A program made the translations under genes and the position numbers. This document shows, piece after piece, positions 8,209 to 16,762 of a DNA stretch of 64,000 nt; position 1 is the first letter of the stretch; each line of letters begins with the position of its first letter. Under the pieces are notes generated by a model, which made no database searches, was not told the origin of the DNA, and saw nothing but the letters and a program-made list of their open reading frames with translations. The DNA is from an uncultured Bacilli bacterium. Its GTDB lineage: Bacteria > Bacillota_I > Bacilli_A > RF39 > UBA660. Location of the stretch: contig CAKPMX010000004.1 of the NCBI GenBank assembly GCA_934168205.1, positions 1-64,000 of the forward strand. The letters are read 5' to 3'.

Positions 8209-8944
8209 CCAAATCACCCCAAATCTTTTCAAAATAATAATTAAATTCCTTACATTTTCTATTATGAATTGGATTTTTTCTATCAGTTAACTTTATCTCA
8301 TATATATTTTTAATCGTAGCAGGTCTTTTTGACAAGACAATAATTCTGTCTGACATACTAATAGCTTCAGCTATATCATGAGTAACCATGATAGCAGTTT
8401 TACCTTCCTTTTTTATAATATTATAAATATCATCACTAATAGCAAGTCTTGACTGATAATCAAGTGCCGACAAAGGTTCATCTAAAAGTAATATATCTGG
8501 ATTAGTAGCTAAAGTCCTTATAAGAGCAACCCTTTGTTTCATACCACCGGATAAACTACTTGGATATTTATTAATAAATTCTGAAAGACCATATGTCTCC
8601 AGCAAAGAAATAACTTTCTTTTTACTTTCATCAGTCAAAGTATTAGTAATTTCTAATCCCAATAAACAATTATCTAAAATAGTTCTCCATGAAAATAAAG
8701 AATCATTTTGTAACATGTAAGACATTGTAACATCTTTATCAAAAATAATTTCCCCAGCAGATTTATTTTCTAAACCAGATAAAATTGAAAGTATTGTTGA
8801 CTTTCCACAACCAGAGGGACCAACAATAGATATAAATTCACCTTTATTAACTTCAAAACTAACGTCATCAACTGCTCTTATTTCAGTTTTTATATCATGA
8901 TAGTTTTTTTCTAAATTCCTAATAGTTAATAGTTTATTTTTCAT
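8195..8944 (-). CDS. ABC transporter ATP-binding protein, SsuB/TauB type
   Basis: This 249-residue ATPase energises the adjacent permease. Visible motifs are Walker A GPSGCGKST near residues 43-51, the Q-loop YMLQND, the signature LSGGMKQRVALIR, Walker B ILLLDEPLSALD, and the H-loop MVTHDIAEAI. The start overlaps the end of the substrate-binding gene (8934) and the stop overlaps the permease start, so all three were one operon transcribed leftward. The insertion upstream separates it from the original promoter near 18.6 kb, so expression now depends on readthrough or a promoter in the element. Confidence 0.93.
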   Translation of the reverse strand: MKNKLLTIRNLEKNYHDIKTEIRAVDDVSFEVNKGEFISIVGPSGCGKSTILSILSGLENKSAGEIIFDKDVTMSYMLQNDSLFSWRTILDNCLLGLEITNTLTDESKKKVISLLETYGLSEFINKYPSSLSGGMKQRVALIRTLATNPDILLLDEPLSALDYQSRLAISDDIYNIIKKEGKTAIMVTHDIAEAISMSDRIIVLSKRPATIKNIYEIKLTDRKNPIHNRKCKEFNYYFEKIWGDLDVHL

Positions 8945-9485
8945 TGTATATCAACTTACTATATGAAACCTTTTCCTTTAATACACCATTATCAATCATG
9001 ATACTTTGTAAGTGATCAAAAGATTCTTCACTGAAGTCAGTTGTTTTAGGCCAAGCATCTATACTTCTATAACGAGCAATCACCTTTTCCAAATCATTAA
9101 GTGATGTATCCGGGAATTGTTTAAGAATAGCTTCAGCAACCTCTTTATCAGTACTATTATGTACAAAGTCAAGACCCTTTTGAATAGCCTTAGTAAAGTT
9201 ACTTATTAAATCTTTATTATTGTTGATAAAACTTGTTCTAGCAGAGTAAGAAGTATAAGGAACAACACCACCAAGTTCACCAACACTAGCAACAACATAT
9301 CCTAAACCTTGTTGTTCTATTTCTAAAGCATTAGGTTCAAATAGAGTAACAAAGTCTCCTTGACCAGAAATGAAAGCTCCTGACATTGCTGCAAAAGCGA
9401 TGGATGTATCAATAGTCAAGTCTTTCTTTGGATCAATTCCATTTTGTTTAAGAGCCCATTCAAATGTCATCTCAGGCATACCCCC
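8934..9485 (-). pseudogene. NMT1/SsuA-like substrate-binding protein, C-terminal half (split by element)
   Basis: This is the downstream half of a binding-protein gene whose upstream half lies at 18152-18604. It encodes 182 residues from the GMPEMTFEWALKQNGIDP region to the stop. The join at the core CCC is in frame: the reconstructed codons read GCT GGG GGT ATG CCT, giving the family-typical GGRAGGMPEM. Inside the element, the frame meets TGA two codons before GGG. The element end supplies AAGGTGAT (plus strand 9489-9496) about nine bases before the first ATG (9479), so this half and the ATPase could still be translated without a secretion signal. Confidence 0.9.
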
Positions 9486-9503
9486 GTATCACCTTAAAAA
9501 AAG
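9471..9503. other. attL: left junction of the arginine island
   Basis: Host sequence CTCAGGCATACC runs into the shared CCC (9483-9485). Element sequence begins at 9486 with GTATCACCTTAAAAAAAG, which is the right arm of the reconstructed attP dyad. Confidence 0.8.
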
Positions 9504-9504
9504 A

Positions 9505-9527
9505 TGAATTTTATATGAATAATTCAT
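9505..9527. promoter_or_regulatory. Candidate ArgR-like operator
   Basis: Two direct TGAAT units (9505-9509 and 9516-9520) and a perfect ATGAAT-A-ATTCAT dyad (9515-9527) lie about 33 bases before the likely -35. TGAAT/ATTCA are the half-sites of ARG boxes, which fits an arginine operon. The spacing (one base, not four) is not canonical, so this is tentative. No argR is in the window. Confidence 0.35.
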
Positions 9528-9559
9528 TAATTTATACAACGTTTTAACTGTCAAGAAAC

Positions 9560-9588
9560 TTTACTTATCAAAAACAATGTGATATACT
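9560..9588 (+). promoter_or_regulatory. Candidate promoter for the island operon
   Basis: TTTACT (9560-9565), a 17-bp spacer and TATACT (9583-9588) lie 31 bases before the binding-protein start. No other clear promoter appears before arcD, so one transcript could cover the transport and arc genes. Confidence 0.5.
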
Positions 9589-9619
9589 CAAAGTAATATA
9601 GTATAGTAGGTGAGAGTAT

Positions 9620-10351
9620 ATGAAAACAAAAAAGATCCTTAGTATATGTCTAGTATTTATACTAACATTAATCTTATCAGGTTGTGGAAAAAACAAAAAT
9701 GAAATTATCATGGTAACCGAGGCTGGATTCGCACCATATGAATACTATGAAAATGGCGAAATAGTTGGTGTTGATGTCGCTATAGCAAAAGAAATAGCTA
9801 AAGAACTAGGTAAAAAACTAGTTGTAAAAAACGTAGACTTTGACTCAATAGTAAGTGAATTAAAGTCTGGTAAATCAGACTTTGCAGCAGCAGGTATGAG
9901 TATAACAGAAGAAAGAAAAAAACAAGTTGATTTTACAATTGAATACGTAACTTCAAATCAAGTTGTAGTTGTAAAAAAAGACAGTTCCTTAAATGATATA
10001 ACACAATTAGACGGAAAAAGAATTGCTGTTCAACAGGGAACCGTTGGTGATTCATATGTAACAGATAATTACAAGAATTCTGAAATAAATAGGCAAAAGA
10101 AATTTTTAGTAGCAGCTGAAGCTGTAAAAAACAATAAAGCAGACTGTATAGTAATGGATCAAATTCCAGCACAACAACTAGTAAGTCAAAATCCAGAATT
10201 AAAAATACTTGATGGAATTTTATTCAAAGATAGTTACGGTATGGCTGTCAAAAAAGGGAATACAGAATTACTAGATACAATGAACACAGTATTACAAAGA
10301 TTAATAGATGAAGGAAAAATTGAAGAATATATAATCGAATACAGTAAATAA
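9620..10351 (+). CDS. Amino-acid (probably arginine) ABC transporter substrate-binding lipoprotein
   Basis: A family-3 solute-binding protein of 243 residues. The N-terminus is a lipoprotein signal ending in LSGC, so the mature protein is lipid-anchored at Cys 22. The body shows the typical APYEY near the ligand site, VGVDVAIAKEIAKELG, AAAGMSITEERKKQVDFT and a later LDGKRIAVQQGT. It is the first gene of the island, with AGGTGAG before the ATG, and sits with its own permease and ATPase directly upstream of arcABCD. Arginine as ligand is inferred from that context. Confidence 0.88.
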   Translation: MKTKKILSICLVFILTLILSGCGKNKNEIIMVTEAGFAPYEYYENGEIVGVDVAIAKEIAKELGKKLVVKNVDFDSIVSELKSGKSDFAAAGMSITEERKKQVDFTIEYVTSNQVVVVKKDSSLNDITQLDGKRIAVQQGTVGDSYVTDNYKNSEINRQKKFLVAAEAVKNNKADCIVMDQIPAQQLVSQNPELKILDGILFKDSYGMAVKKGNTELLDTMNTVLQRLIDEGKIEEYIIEYSK

Positions 10352-10362
10352 GAAGAGGTACC

Positions 10363-11067
10363 ATGGAAAATTTTATCAATAACGTATATGAACAATTTTA
10401 TCAAACATTAATTGAACAAGACAGATATCGCTTTATCCTAGAAGGTTTAGGCAAAACTTTGATCATTGCCTTTTTCGCCGTGATTCTAGGTGTCATTTTA
10501 GGAGGATTAGTTGCCTTAATTAGAAATTATCATGAAGAAACAAAAAAAGCCAAATTGGCCAATTTTATATCAAAACTCTATGTAACAATTATTCGTGGCA
10601 CACCAGCCGTATTACAATTAATGATTATATACTATGTCATATTTAGAACTGTTGACATAAATACAATTCTAGTTGGAGTAATTGCTTTCGGTATTAATTC
10701 TGGTGCCTATGTATCAGAAATAATAAGAGCAGGAATTAACTCAATAGATAGAGGACAAAAGGAAGCAGCCGATTCACTTGGCTTAACATACAGAGAAACA
10801 ATGAAATCAATAATTTTACCTCAAGCTATTAGAAATGTTTTACCAGCATTAAGTAATGAATTTATCACTTTATTAAAAGAAACTTCTGTAGCTGGCTATA
10901 TTGGAATAATAGAATTAGTAAAAGCTGCAGACATTATAGCTTCAGGAACATATAACTATTTCTTCCCATTAATAATCATTGCGATTATTTATCTAATTCT
11001 AACAATAGGACTATCAAAACTATTGACAATATTTGAAAAGAAGGTGTTAAGTCATGCTAGAGGCTAA
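10363..11067 (+). CDS. Amino-acid ABC transporter permease, HisM/GlnP type
   Basis: This 234-residue membrane subunit has a first helix around residues 28-50 ([20 protein letters not shown]), the conserved [19 protein letters not shown] segment, and the polar-amino-acid permease EAA loop [22 protein letters not shown]. It follows the binding protein by 11 bases with AGAAGAGGT as ribosome binding site, and it overlaps the ATPase gene by 14 bases. It would import arginine for the deiminase pathway. A single permease gene implies a homodimer. Confidence 0.9.
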   Translation: MENFINNVYEQFYQTLIEQDRYRFILEGLGKTLIIAFFAVILGVILGGLVALIRNYHEETKKAKLANFISKLYVTIIRGTPAVLQLMIIYYVIFRTVDINTILVGVIAFGINSGAYVSEIIRAGINSIDRGQKEAADSLGLTYRETMKSIILPQAIRNVLPALSNEFITLLKETSVAGYIGIIELVKAADIIASGTYNYFFPLIIIAIIYLILTIGLSKLLTIFEKKVLSHARG

Positions 11068-11770
11068 AAATATTGAGAAAAGTTTTGGGAAGTTAAAAGT
11101 ACTAAAAGGTATAAATCTAACCGTGAATCAGGGACAAAGAATAGTTATCATTGGACCATCAGGTTCCGGAAAAAGTACTTTTCTTCGTTGCTTAAACTTA
11201 TTAGAAGAGCCAAGCAAAGGAGAAGTTCGATATAATAATGTAAAATTAACAAACGATAACAAATTACAAATGCGTAAAAAAATAGGTATGGTTTTTCAAA
11301 ACTTTAATTTATTCACAAACCTAACTGTTTTAGAAAATTTAATACTTGCTCCCGTAAAAGAAGGAGTCTTAACAGAAAAAGAGGCTTTAAAAAAAGCTGA
11401 TAAATTACTAAAAGACATATCATTAGAAGACAAAAAAGAGACTTATCCAAGTAGTCTATCCGGTGGTCAAAAACAACGTGTTGCGATAGCTAGATCATTA
11501 ATGATGAATCCAGATATAATTCTTTTCGATGAACCAACATCAGCATTAGATCCAGAAATGATAGAAGACGTTTTAAATCTAATGAAAAGAGTAGCAGAAG
11601 AAGGAATGACTATGATTGTTGTAACTCATGAATTAGAATTTGCTAAAGATATAGCAACAGATGTTTTGTTCATGGACAAAGGTGTAATTGTGGAATCAGG
11701 AACACCAGATGAAATATTTAATCATCCAAAAACAGAACGTTTAAAAGAATTTTTATCAAAAATAAAATAG
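11054..11770 (+). CDS. Amino-acid ABC transporter ATP-binding protein, GlnQ/ArtM type
   Basis: A 238-residue ATPase of the polar amino-acid uptake family. Walker A is GPSGSGKST near residues 34-42, then the Q-loop MVFQNFNLF, signature [15 protein letters not shown], Walker [13 protein letters not shown] and H-loop VVTHELEF. Its start lies inside the permease gene (14-base overlap). It ends 82 bases before arcA, in a spacer with two competing hairpins. The order binding protein, permease, ATPase, arcABCD makes arginine the likely cargo. Confidence 0.92.
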   Translation: MLEAKNIEKSFGKLKVLKGINLTVNQGQRIVIIGPSGSGKSTFLRCLNLLEEPSKGEVRYNNVKLTNDNKLQMRKKIGMVFQNFNLFTNLTVLENLILAPVKEGVLTEKEALKKADKLLKDISLEDKKETYPSSLSGGQKQRVAIARSLMMNPDIILFDEPTSALDPEMIEDVLNLMKRVAEEGMTMIVVTHELEFAKDIATDVLFMDKGVIVESGTPDEIFNHPKTERLKEFLSKIK

Positions 11771-11772
11771 TT

Positions 11773-11822
11773 GTTTATTCATGGTATATCCATTGAAATA
11801 AACGAGTTTCACGACATCTCGT
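11773..11822 (+). promoter_or_regulatory. Two overlapping hairpins in the leader of arcA
   Basis: GTTTATT (11773-11779) pairs with AATAAAC (11797-11803), with ATGG/CCAT inside. ACGAG (11802-11806) pairs with CTCGT (11818-11822). The two stems share two bases, so they are probably mutually exclusive. Neither ends in Ts, so they are not simple terminators. RNA processing or a regulatory role is a guess. Confidence 0.35.
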
Positions 11823-11852
11823 AAAAAAATCGTAATAGTTAAGGAGGAAAAA

Positions 11853-13097
11853 ATGGGAAAAATACAAGTAACAAGTGAAATTGGAAAATTAAAAAAAGTT
11901 TTATTACATAGACCTGGTAACGAATTATTAAATTTAACACCAGATACATTATCAAGACTTCTTTTTGATGATATTCCATATTTACCAGATGCAATAAAAG
12001 AACACGATGAATTTGCTAATGCTTTACGTAAGCATGGTGTTGAAGTAGTATACGTTGAAGACTTAATGGCTGATGTCTTAAACACAAACGAAATAATTCG
12101 TGAAAAATTCATAAGACAATATATATCAGAAGCTGGAATCCGTACACCTAAATACAAAAATTTAGTTTTTGATTATTTAGACAACATCACAGATAGTAAA
12201 AAATTAGTTTTAAAAACAATGGAAGGAATTCAATTATCTGATATTCCAAGAAGAAAAAGAGAAGTTGAACAGTCTTTAGTAGATTTAATTGATCAAGAGG
12301 ATAAGTTCATTGCAGAACCAATGCCAAACTTATACTTTACAAGAGATCCATTCGCAAGTATTGGTGAAGGAATAAGTTTAAATAAAATGTATTCTGTAAC
12401 TCGTAGTAGAGAAACAATATATGCAGAATTTATCTTTAAATATCATCCTGAGTACCAAGATAAAGTACCTTTCTATTATGAACGTTATAATCCTTATCAT
12501 ATCGAAGGTGGAGATGTTTTAAATCTCAACGAACATGTTTTAGCAATAGGTATTTCACAACGTACTCAAGCTGAATCAATTGATAGATTAGCGGAAAACT
12601 TATTTAAAGATCCAGACTGTAAAATAGATACAATACTAGCTTTCAATATTCCAGAAAGTCGTGCATTCATGCACTTAGATACAGTATTTACACAAGTAGA
12701 TTATGATAAATTTACATATCATCCTGGAATCATGGGCACATTACAAGTATTTGAAATTGTTGAAGGAAATGATCCAAATTCTGATGACGATTTAACAGTT
12801 ACTGAAATAAATGCACCATTGGATGAAATCTTAAGTAAATATATTGGTCGTCCGGTAACACTAATTCCATGTGCTGGTGGAGACAAAGTCGCAGCAGAAC
12901 GTGAGCAATGGAACGATGGTAGTAACACATTATGTATAGCTCCTGGTGTTGTAGTTGTTTATGATAGAAATAATCTAACAAATGATGTACTACGTTCATT
13001 TGGATTAGATGTCATTGAAATTCATGGAGCAGAATTATCTCGTGGACGTGGAGGCCCTAGATGTATGAGTATGCCATTAGTAAGGGAGGACATATAA
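11853..13097 (+). CDS. arcA: Arginine deiminase
   Basis: ArcA hydrolyses arginine to citrulline and ammonia in the cytoplasm, the first step of the ADI pathway. The 414-residue protein shows the guanidinium-fold signatures: [13 protein letters not shown], the catalytic MHLDTVFT block, and the C-terminal [14 protein letters not shown] with the nucleophilic cysteine at residue 404. AAGGAGG lies before the ATG. The stop codon shares one base with the arcB start (TAATG), so the two are tightly coupled. It belongs to the island operon with its own importer, so it can supply ATP from arginine wherever the element integrates. Confidence 0.97.
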   Translation: MGKIQVTSEIGKLKKVLLHRPGNELLNLTPDTLSRLLFDDIPYLPDAIKEHDEFANALRKHGVEVVYVEDLMADVLNTNEIIREKFIRQYISEAGIRTPKYKNLVFDYLDNITDSKKLVLKTMEGIQLSDIPRRKREVEQSLVDLIDQEDKFIAEPMPNLYFTRDPFASIGEGISLNKMYSVTRSRETIYAEFIFKYHPEYQDKVPFYYERYNPYHIEGGDVLNLNEHVLAIGISQRTQAESIDRLAENLFKDPDCKIDTILAFNIPESRAFMHLDTVFTQVDYDKFTYHPGIMGTLQVFEIVEGNDPNSDDDLTVTEINAPLDEILSKYIGRPVTLIPCAGGDKVAAEREQWNDGSNTLCIAPGVVVVYDRNNLTNDVLRSFGLDVIEIHGAELSRGRGGPRCMSMPLVREDI

Positions 13098-14083
13098 TGA
13101 ATTTACACGGAAGAGATTTTCTAAAATTAATAGATTATACTCCAGAAGAAATTAAATATTTAATAGAAGTTGCTATTGATTTAAAGAAGAAAAAACACGC
13201 AGGAATTCCACACGATGAATTAAAAGGGAAAAACATAGTTTTACTTTTTGAAAAGGATTCAACTAGAACACGTTGTGCTTTTGAAGTGGCAGGATTAGAT
13301 CTAGGTATGGGAGTTACTTACTTAGGACCAACAGGTTCTCAAATGGGTAAAAAAGAAACAATTGCTGATACTGCTAGAGTATTAACTAGAATGTATGATG
13401 GAATTGAATATCGTGGTTTTGATCAAGAAATAGTTGAAGAAATCGCTAAGTATGCTACAGTTCCAGTATGGAATGGTTTAACTAATGAATTCCATCCAAC
13501 TCAAATGTTAGCAGATTTAATGACAGCATATGAACATTTTGGAAAGTTAGAAGGATTAAATTTAGTATTCCTAGGTGATGCCAGAAATAATGTTGCTAAT
13601 TCATTAATGGTAATTTGTTCAAAATTAGGTGTTAACTTTACTTGTTGTGCACCAAAGGAATTATTCCCATCTGCTGAATTAGTTGAAACTTGCCAAGAAT
13701 ATGCTAAAGCATCAGGTTCAACAATTACATTAACAGAAGATGCTATGGAAGGTACTAAAAATGCTGATGTTTTATACACTGATGTTTGGGTATCAATGGG
13801 TGAAAAAGAAGAGCTTTGGGAACAAAGAATTAATTTACTTAAACCATATCAAGTAAATAAAGAAATAATGGAAAATGCTAATTCTAATGCCATTTTCTTA
13901 CATTGTTTACCATCATTTCATAATACAGGAACAACAATTGGTAAACAAATATATGAAAAATACGGCTTAAAAGAAATGGAAGTAACAGATGAAGTGTTTG
14001 AATCAAGTCAATCAAAAGTATTTGATCAAGCAGAAAACAGACTTCATACTATTAAAGCTGTCGTATATGAGACTTTAAAATAA
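13097..14083 (+). CDS. arcB: Ornithine carbamoyltransferase, catabolic
   Basis: ArcB converts citrulline and phosphate to ornithine and carbamoyl phosphate. The carbamoyl-phosphate loop STRTR is at residues 55-59, and the ornithine-binding HCLP motif occurs late in the protein (FLHCLPSFH). The 328-residue length is typical. The ATG at 13097 follows AAGGGAGGA and overlaps the arcA stop by one base; an in-frame upstream ATG at 13061 lies inside arcA and lacks a ribosome binding site. The catabolic role follows from position between arcA and arcC. Confidence 0.96.
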   Translation: MNLHGRDFLKLIDYTPEEIKYLIEVAIDLKKKKHAGIPHDELKGKNIVLLFEKDSTRTRCAFEVAGLDLGMGVTYLGPTGSQMGKKETIADTARVLTRMYDGIEYRGFDQEIVEEIAKYATVPVWNGLTNEFHPTQMLADLMTAYEHFGKLEGLNLVFLGDARNNVANSLMVICSKLGVNFTCCAPKELFPSAELVETCQEYAKASGSTITLTEDAMEGTKNADVLYTDVWVSMGEKEELWEQRINLLKPYQVNKEIMENANSNAIFLHCLPSFHNTGTTIGKQIYEKYGLKEMEVTDEVFESSQSKVFDQAENRLHTIKAVVYETLK

Positions 14084-15012
14084 TGAAAAAAATAGTTATT
14101 ACATTAGGCGGGAATGCCTTAGGAAATAGTCCAAAAGAACAATTAGAATTAGTAAAAGAAACAGCAAAAAGTATTGTTGACTTGGTTGAAGAGGGAAACC
14201 AGGTAGTTATATCACATGGCAATGGTCCACAAGTTGGTATGATTAATTTAGCAATGGAAGAAGCAAATAAAAGTATTGGATCGCCAGAAATGCCATTTGC
14301 AGAATGTGGAGCGATGAGTCAAGGATACATTGGCTATCATCTTCAACAGTCAATTCAAAAAGAGTTAGCAAAAAGAAATATTAATAAGAACTGTGTAACT
14401 TTAATTACACAAGTTGAAGTAGATAAAAATGATAAGGCTTTTGAAAATCCAACCAAGCCAATTGGAAGTTTCTATACTGAAGAAGAAGCTAAAAAGTTGG
14501 AAGTAGAAAAAGGATATTGCATGAAAGAAGATGCTGGTAGAGGCTATCGTCGTGTAGTAGCAAGTCCTAAGCCAATAAAAATTGTCGAAATCATGACTAT
14601 TCGTGATTTGGTAAATAATGGCAATATAGTAATTGCTTGTGGAGGAGGTGGAATACCAGTAGTAAAAGGCCAAGATGGCTATGAAGGCGTTGATGCGGTA
14701 ATTGATAAAGATCGTACTAGCGCAAGACTAGCTCTTGATTTAAATGCAGACGTTCTTTTGATATTAACTGCCGTGGATAAAGTTTATTTGAATTATCAAA
14801 AAGAAAATGAACAAGGAATCGATAGTCTAAATATAGAAGAGTGCATGAATTTAATAAAGAGTAAAGAAGTAGCAGAAGGTAGTATGCTACCCAAAACTGA
14901 AGCCTGTATAACATTTGCTAAAGAATCTGATGGCTATGCATTAATTACATCATTGCAAAAAGCAAAAGAAGCTTTAGCCGGTAAAACAGGCACAAGAATT
15001 AGAAAGAGGTGA
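14083..15012 (+). CDS. arcC: Carbamate kinase
   Basis: ArcC makes ATP from carbamoyl phosphate and ADP, the energy-yielding step of the ADI pathway. The 309-residue protein belongs to the amino-acid kinase family: IVITLGGNALGNSP at the N-terminus, ISHGNGPQVG, the EDAGRGYRRVVASP segment, IACGGGGIPVV and VIDKDRTSARLA are all conserved in carbamate kinases. Its ATG overlaps the arcB stop by one base, and its stop (TGA at 15010-15012) is part of the arcD ribosome binding site. Confidence 0.96.
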   Translation: MKKIVITLGGNALGNSPKEQLELVKETAKSIVDLVEEGNQVVISHGNGPQVGMINLAMEEANKSIGSPEMPFAECGAMSQGYIGYHLQQSIQKELAKRNINKNCVTLITQVEVDKNDKAFENPTKPIGSFYTEEEAKKLEVEKGYCMKEDAGRGYRRVVASPKPIKIVEIMTIRDLVNNGNIVIACGGGGIPVVKGQDGYEGVDAVIDKDRTSARLALDLNADVLLILTAVDKVYLNYQKENEQGIDSLNIEECMNLIKSKEVAEGSMLPKTEACITFAKESDGYALITSLQKAKEALAGKTGTRIRKR

Positions 15013-15017
15013 AAGAA

Positions 15018-16622
15018 ATGGCAAGAAAAAAGTCCAGTAAAATGCTAAGTTCCTATACTATTATCGTTATTTTGATAGTTGCTTTAGCAATCCTTTCTTG
15101 GATAATCCCAAAAGCAACATATCATGCCGAGACATTAGATGGAAGAGCATGTATAGAAACTTATAAAGAATCTCAAGATTCTATAACTAGCTGTGAATTT
15201 GAAAATACAAATGGTACTGTAGAAACACTAGAAGGATCTGCATGTACTGCAAAATTAGATGAAAACCAAGATATAGAACCAGTAAGTTGTACAATTGATG
15301 TATTAAATAATGGTTCTGGAACTGAAAATGCAAAACTATCTGATGTATTAACATCACCAATTTTAGGTTTTGCAGATGCAGTAGATGTTGCTGTATTTAT
15401 TATGATTTTAGGTGGATTCCTTGCAGTTATAAATGCAACAGGAGCACTTGAAACTGGTATTCAAGTACTTATTAAAAAATTAAAAGGAAATGAAATAGCA
15501 TTAATACCAATATTAATGTTTATCTTCTCAGTATGCGGTACTACATACGGTATGCTTGAGGAAACTGTTGGATTCTACGCTTTGTTAGCAGCAACAATGG
15601 TAGCCGCTGGTATGGATACAATAGTTGCATCAGCTATTGTATTATTAGGTGCCGGTTCTGGATGCTTAGGTTCAACTATTAATCCATTTGCTGTAGGAGC
15701 TGCAATATCTGCACTACCAGCTGGAACAGAAGTTAACCAAGGTATAATTATCTTCATTGGAACTTTACTATGGCTATCAACATTAGCTATTTCAATTTAT
15801 TTTGTAATGAAATATGCTAAAAAAGTAAAAGCTGACAAAGGCTCAACAATTCTTAGCTTAAGAGAACAGCAAAAGATGGAAAAGAAATATGGTAAAGAAA
15901 AAATTGAAGATGATGTAGCCTTAAATGGTAAACAAAAAATAACTTTAATTTTATTTGGATTAACCTTCCTAATAATGATCATTGGATTCATCCCTTGGGG
16001 TGATTTTGGAATTAATTTCTTTGATGGATGGACAGGCTGGTTAACAGGTAGTTCATTGGGTACTTGGTACTTCAATGAATCAGCATTATGGTTCTTAATA
16101 ATGGCAATCATTATTGCAACTGTTAATACCATGGGTGAAAAGAAGTTCATTGATACATTTATCGATGGAGCAGATGACATGATTGGTGTTATCTTAGTTA
16201 TCGCTGTTGCTAGAGGTGCTAGTGTTCTAATGAAAGTTACATTACTAGATGACTATATTATCTACAACGCTGCAGAATTATTAAGAGATGTTCCTGGATT
16301 CTTATTTGCACCATTTAACTATATAATTCACATAATACTATCTGTATTAGTACCATCATCTTCAGGTCTAGCAACACTATCAGCACCAATTATTGGACCA
16401 TTAGCTGTTCAACTTGGACATAATGTTGAAGCCACTGTAATGACTTTAGTTGCTGCAAATGGACTTGTAAACTTAATAACTCCAACTTGTGGAGCTATCA
16501 TGGGTGGTTTAGCTTTAGCTAAAGTTGAATATGGTACCTGGGTAAAATGGGCTGGAAAAGTAGTTTTAACAATAGCAATCGCTAACATTCTACTTTTAAC
16601 ACTATTTACACTAGTATTCTAA
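15018..16622 (+). CDS. arcD: YfcC-family arginine/ornithine antiporter
   Basis: An integral membrane protein of 534 residues with about a dozen hydrophobic helices, of the YfcC/DcuC-like family often found in ADI operons in place of the APC-type ArcD. The early loop after the first helix is unusual, with three cysteines and an acidic run (residues ~35-95). The conserved segments GTTYGMLEETVGFYALL and PSSSGLATLSAPI match the family. The ATG at 15018 is used, since AAAGAGGTGA sits just upstream; the GTG at 15009 lies in that site. Arginine/ornithine exchange is inferred from the operon. Confidence 0.85.
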   Translation: MARKKSSKMLSSYTIIVILIVALAILSWIIPKATYHAETLDGRACIETYKESQDSITSCEFENTNGTVETLEGSACTAKLDENQDIEPVSCTIDVLNNGSGTENAKLSDVLTSPILGFADAVDVAVFIMILGGFLAVINATGALETGIQVLIKKLKGNEIALIPILMFIFSVCGTTYGMLEETVGFYALLAATMVAAGMDTIVASAIVLLGAGSGCLGSTINPFAVGAAISALPAGTEVNQGIIIFIGTLLWLSTLAISIYFVMKYAKKVKADKGSTILSLREQQKMEKKYGKEKIEDDVALNGKQKITLILFGLTFLIMIIGFIPWGDFGINFFDGWTGWLTGSSLGTWYFNESALWFLIMAIIIATVNTMGEKKFIDTFIDGADDMIGVILVIAVARGASVLMKVTLLDDYIIYNAAELLRDVPGFLFAPFNYIIHIILSVLVPSSSGLATLSAPIIGPLAVQLGHNVEATVMTLVAANGLVNLITPTCGAIMGGLALAKVEYGTWVKWAGKVVLTIAIANILLLTLFTLVF

Positions 16623-16640
16623 GAACAATTAATAAAGTAT

Positions 16641-16675
16641 AAAAAATCTCGTATTATTTAATAGGAGGTTTTTTT
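16641..16675 (+). terminator. Hairpin after arcD that contains the ribosome binding site of the next ORF
   Basis: AAAAAATCTC (16641-16650) pairs with GAGGTTTTTT (16665-16674), with one G-U pair, across a 14-base loop. It looks like the arc operon terminator. The 3' arm holds the AGGAGG that serves the leader ORF at 16676, so transcripts from arcD would hide that site. Confidence 0.65.
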
Positions 16676-16762
16676 ATGCTAAAAATTATCTATAATAAAC
16701 AAAGTCCAACCCTAAAAGAATTACTAAAAAAGTACTTACAAAAAATTAATAACAATGAATGA
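16676..16762 (+). CDS. 28-residue leader peptide coupled to the recombinase
   Basis: A short ORF, M-L-K-I-I-Y-N-K-Q-S-P-T-L-K-E-L-L-K-K-Y and on, starts seven bases after a strong AGGAGG (16664-16668 region). It overlaps the recombinase start by eight bases (AATGAATGA). The recombinase has no ribosome binding site of its own in the A-rich sequence before 16755, so its translation probably depends on this ORF. The peptide is basic and helical in character. It may be only a coupling leader, or a small directionality factor; the sequence does not decide this. Confidence 0.6.
   Translation: MLKIIYNKQSPTLKELLKKYLQKINNNE

Noticed and set aside
13061..13096. Upstream in-frame start for arcB
   Set aside because: It lies within arcA and lacks a ribosome binding site; ATG 13097 has AAGGGAGGA and gives the usual ornithine transcarbamoylase N-terminus.
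16641..16675. Pure terminator with no other role
   Set aside because: The T-tail is almost entirely inside the stem and the 3' arm contains the ribosome binding site of the next ORF, so it is reported as dual.
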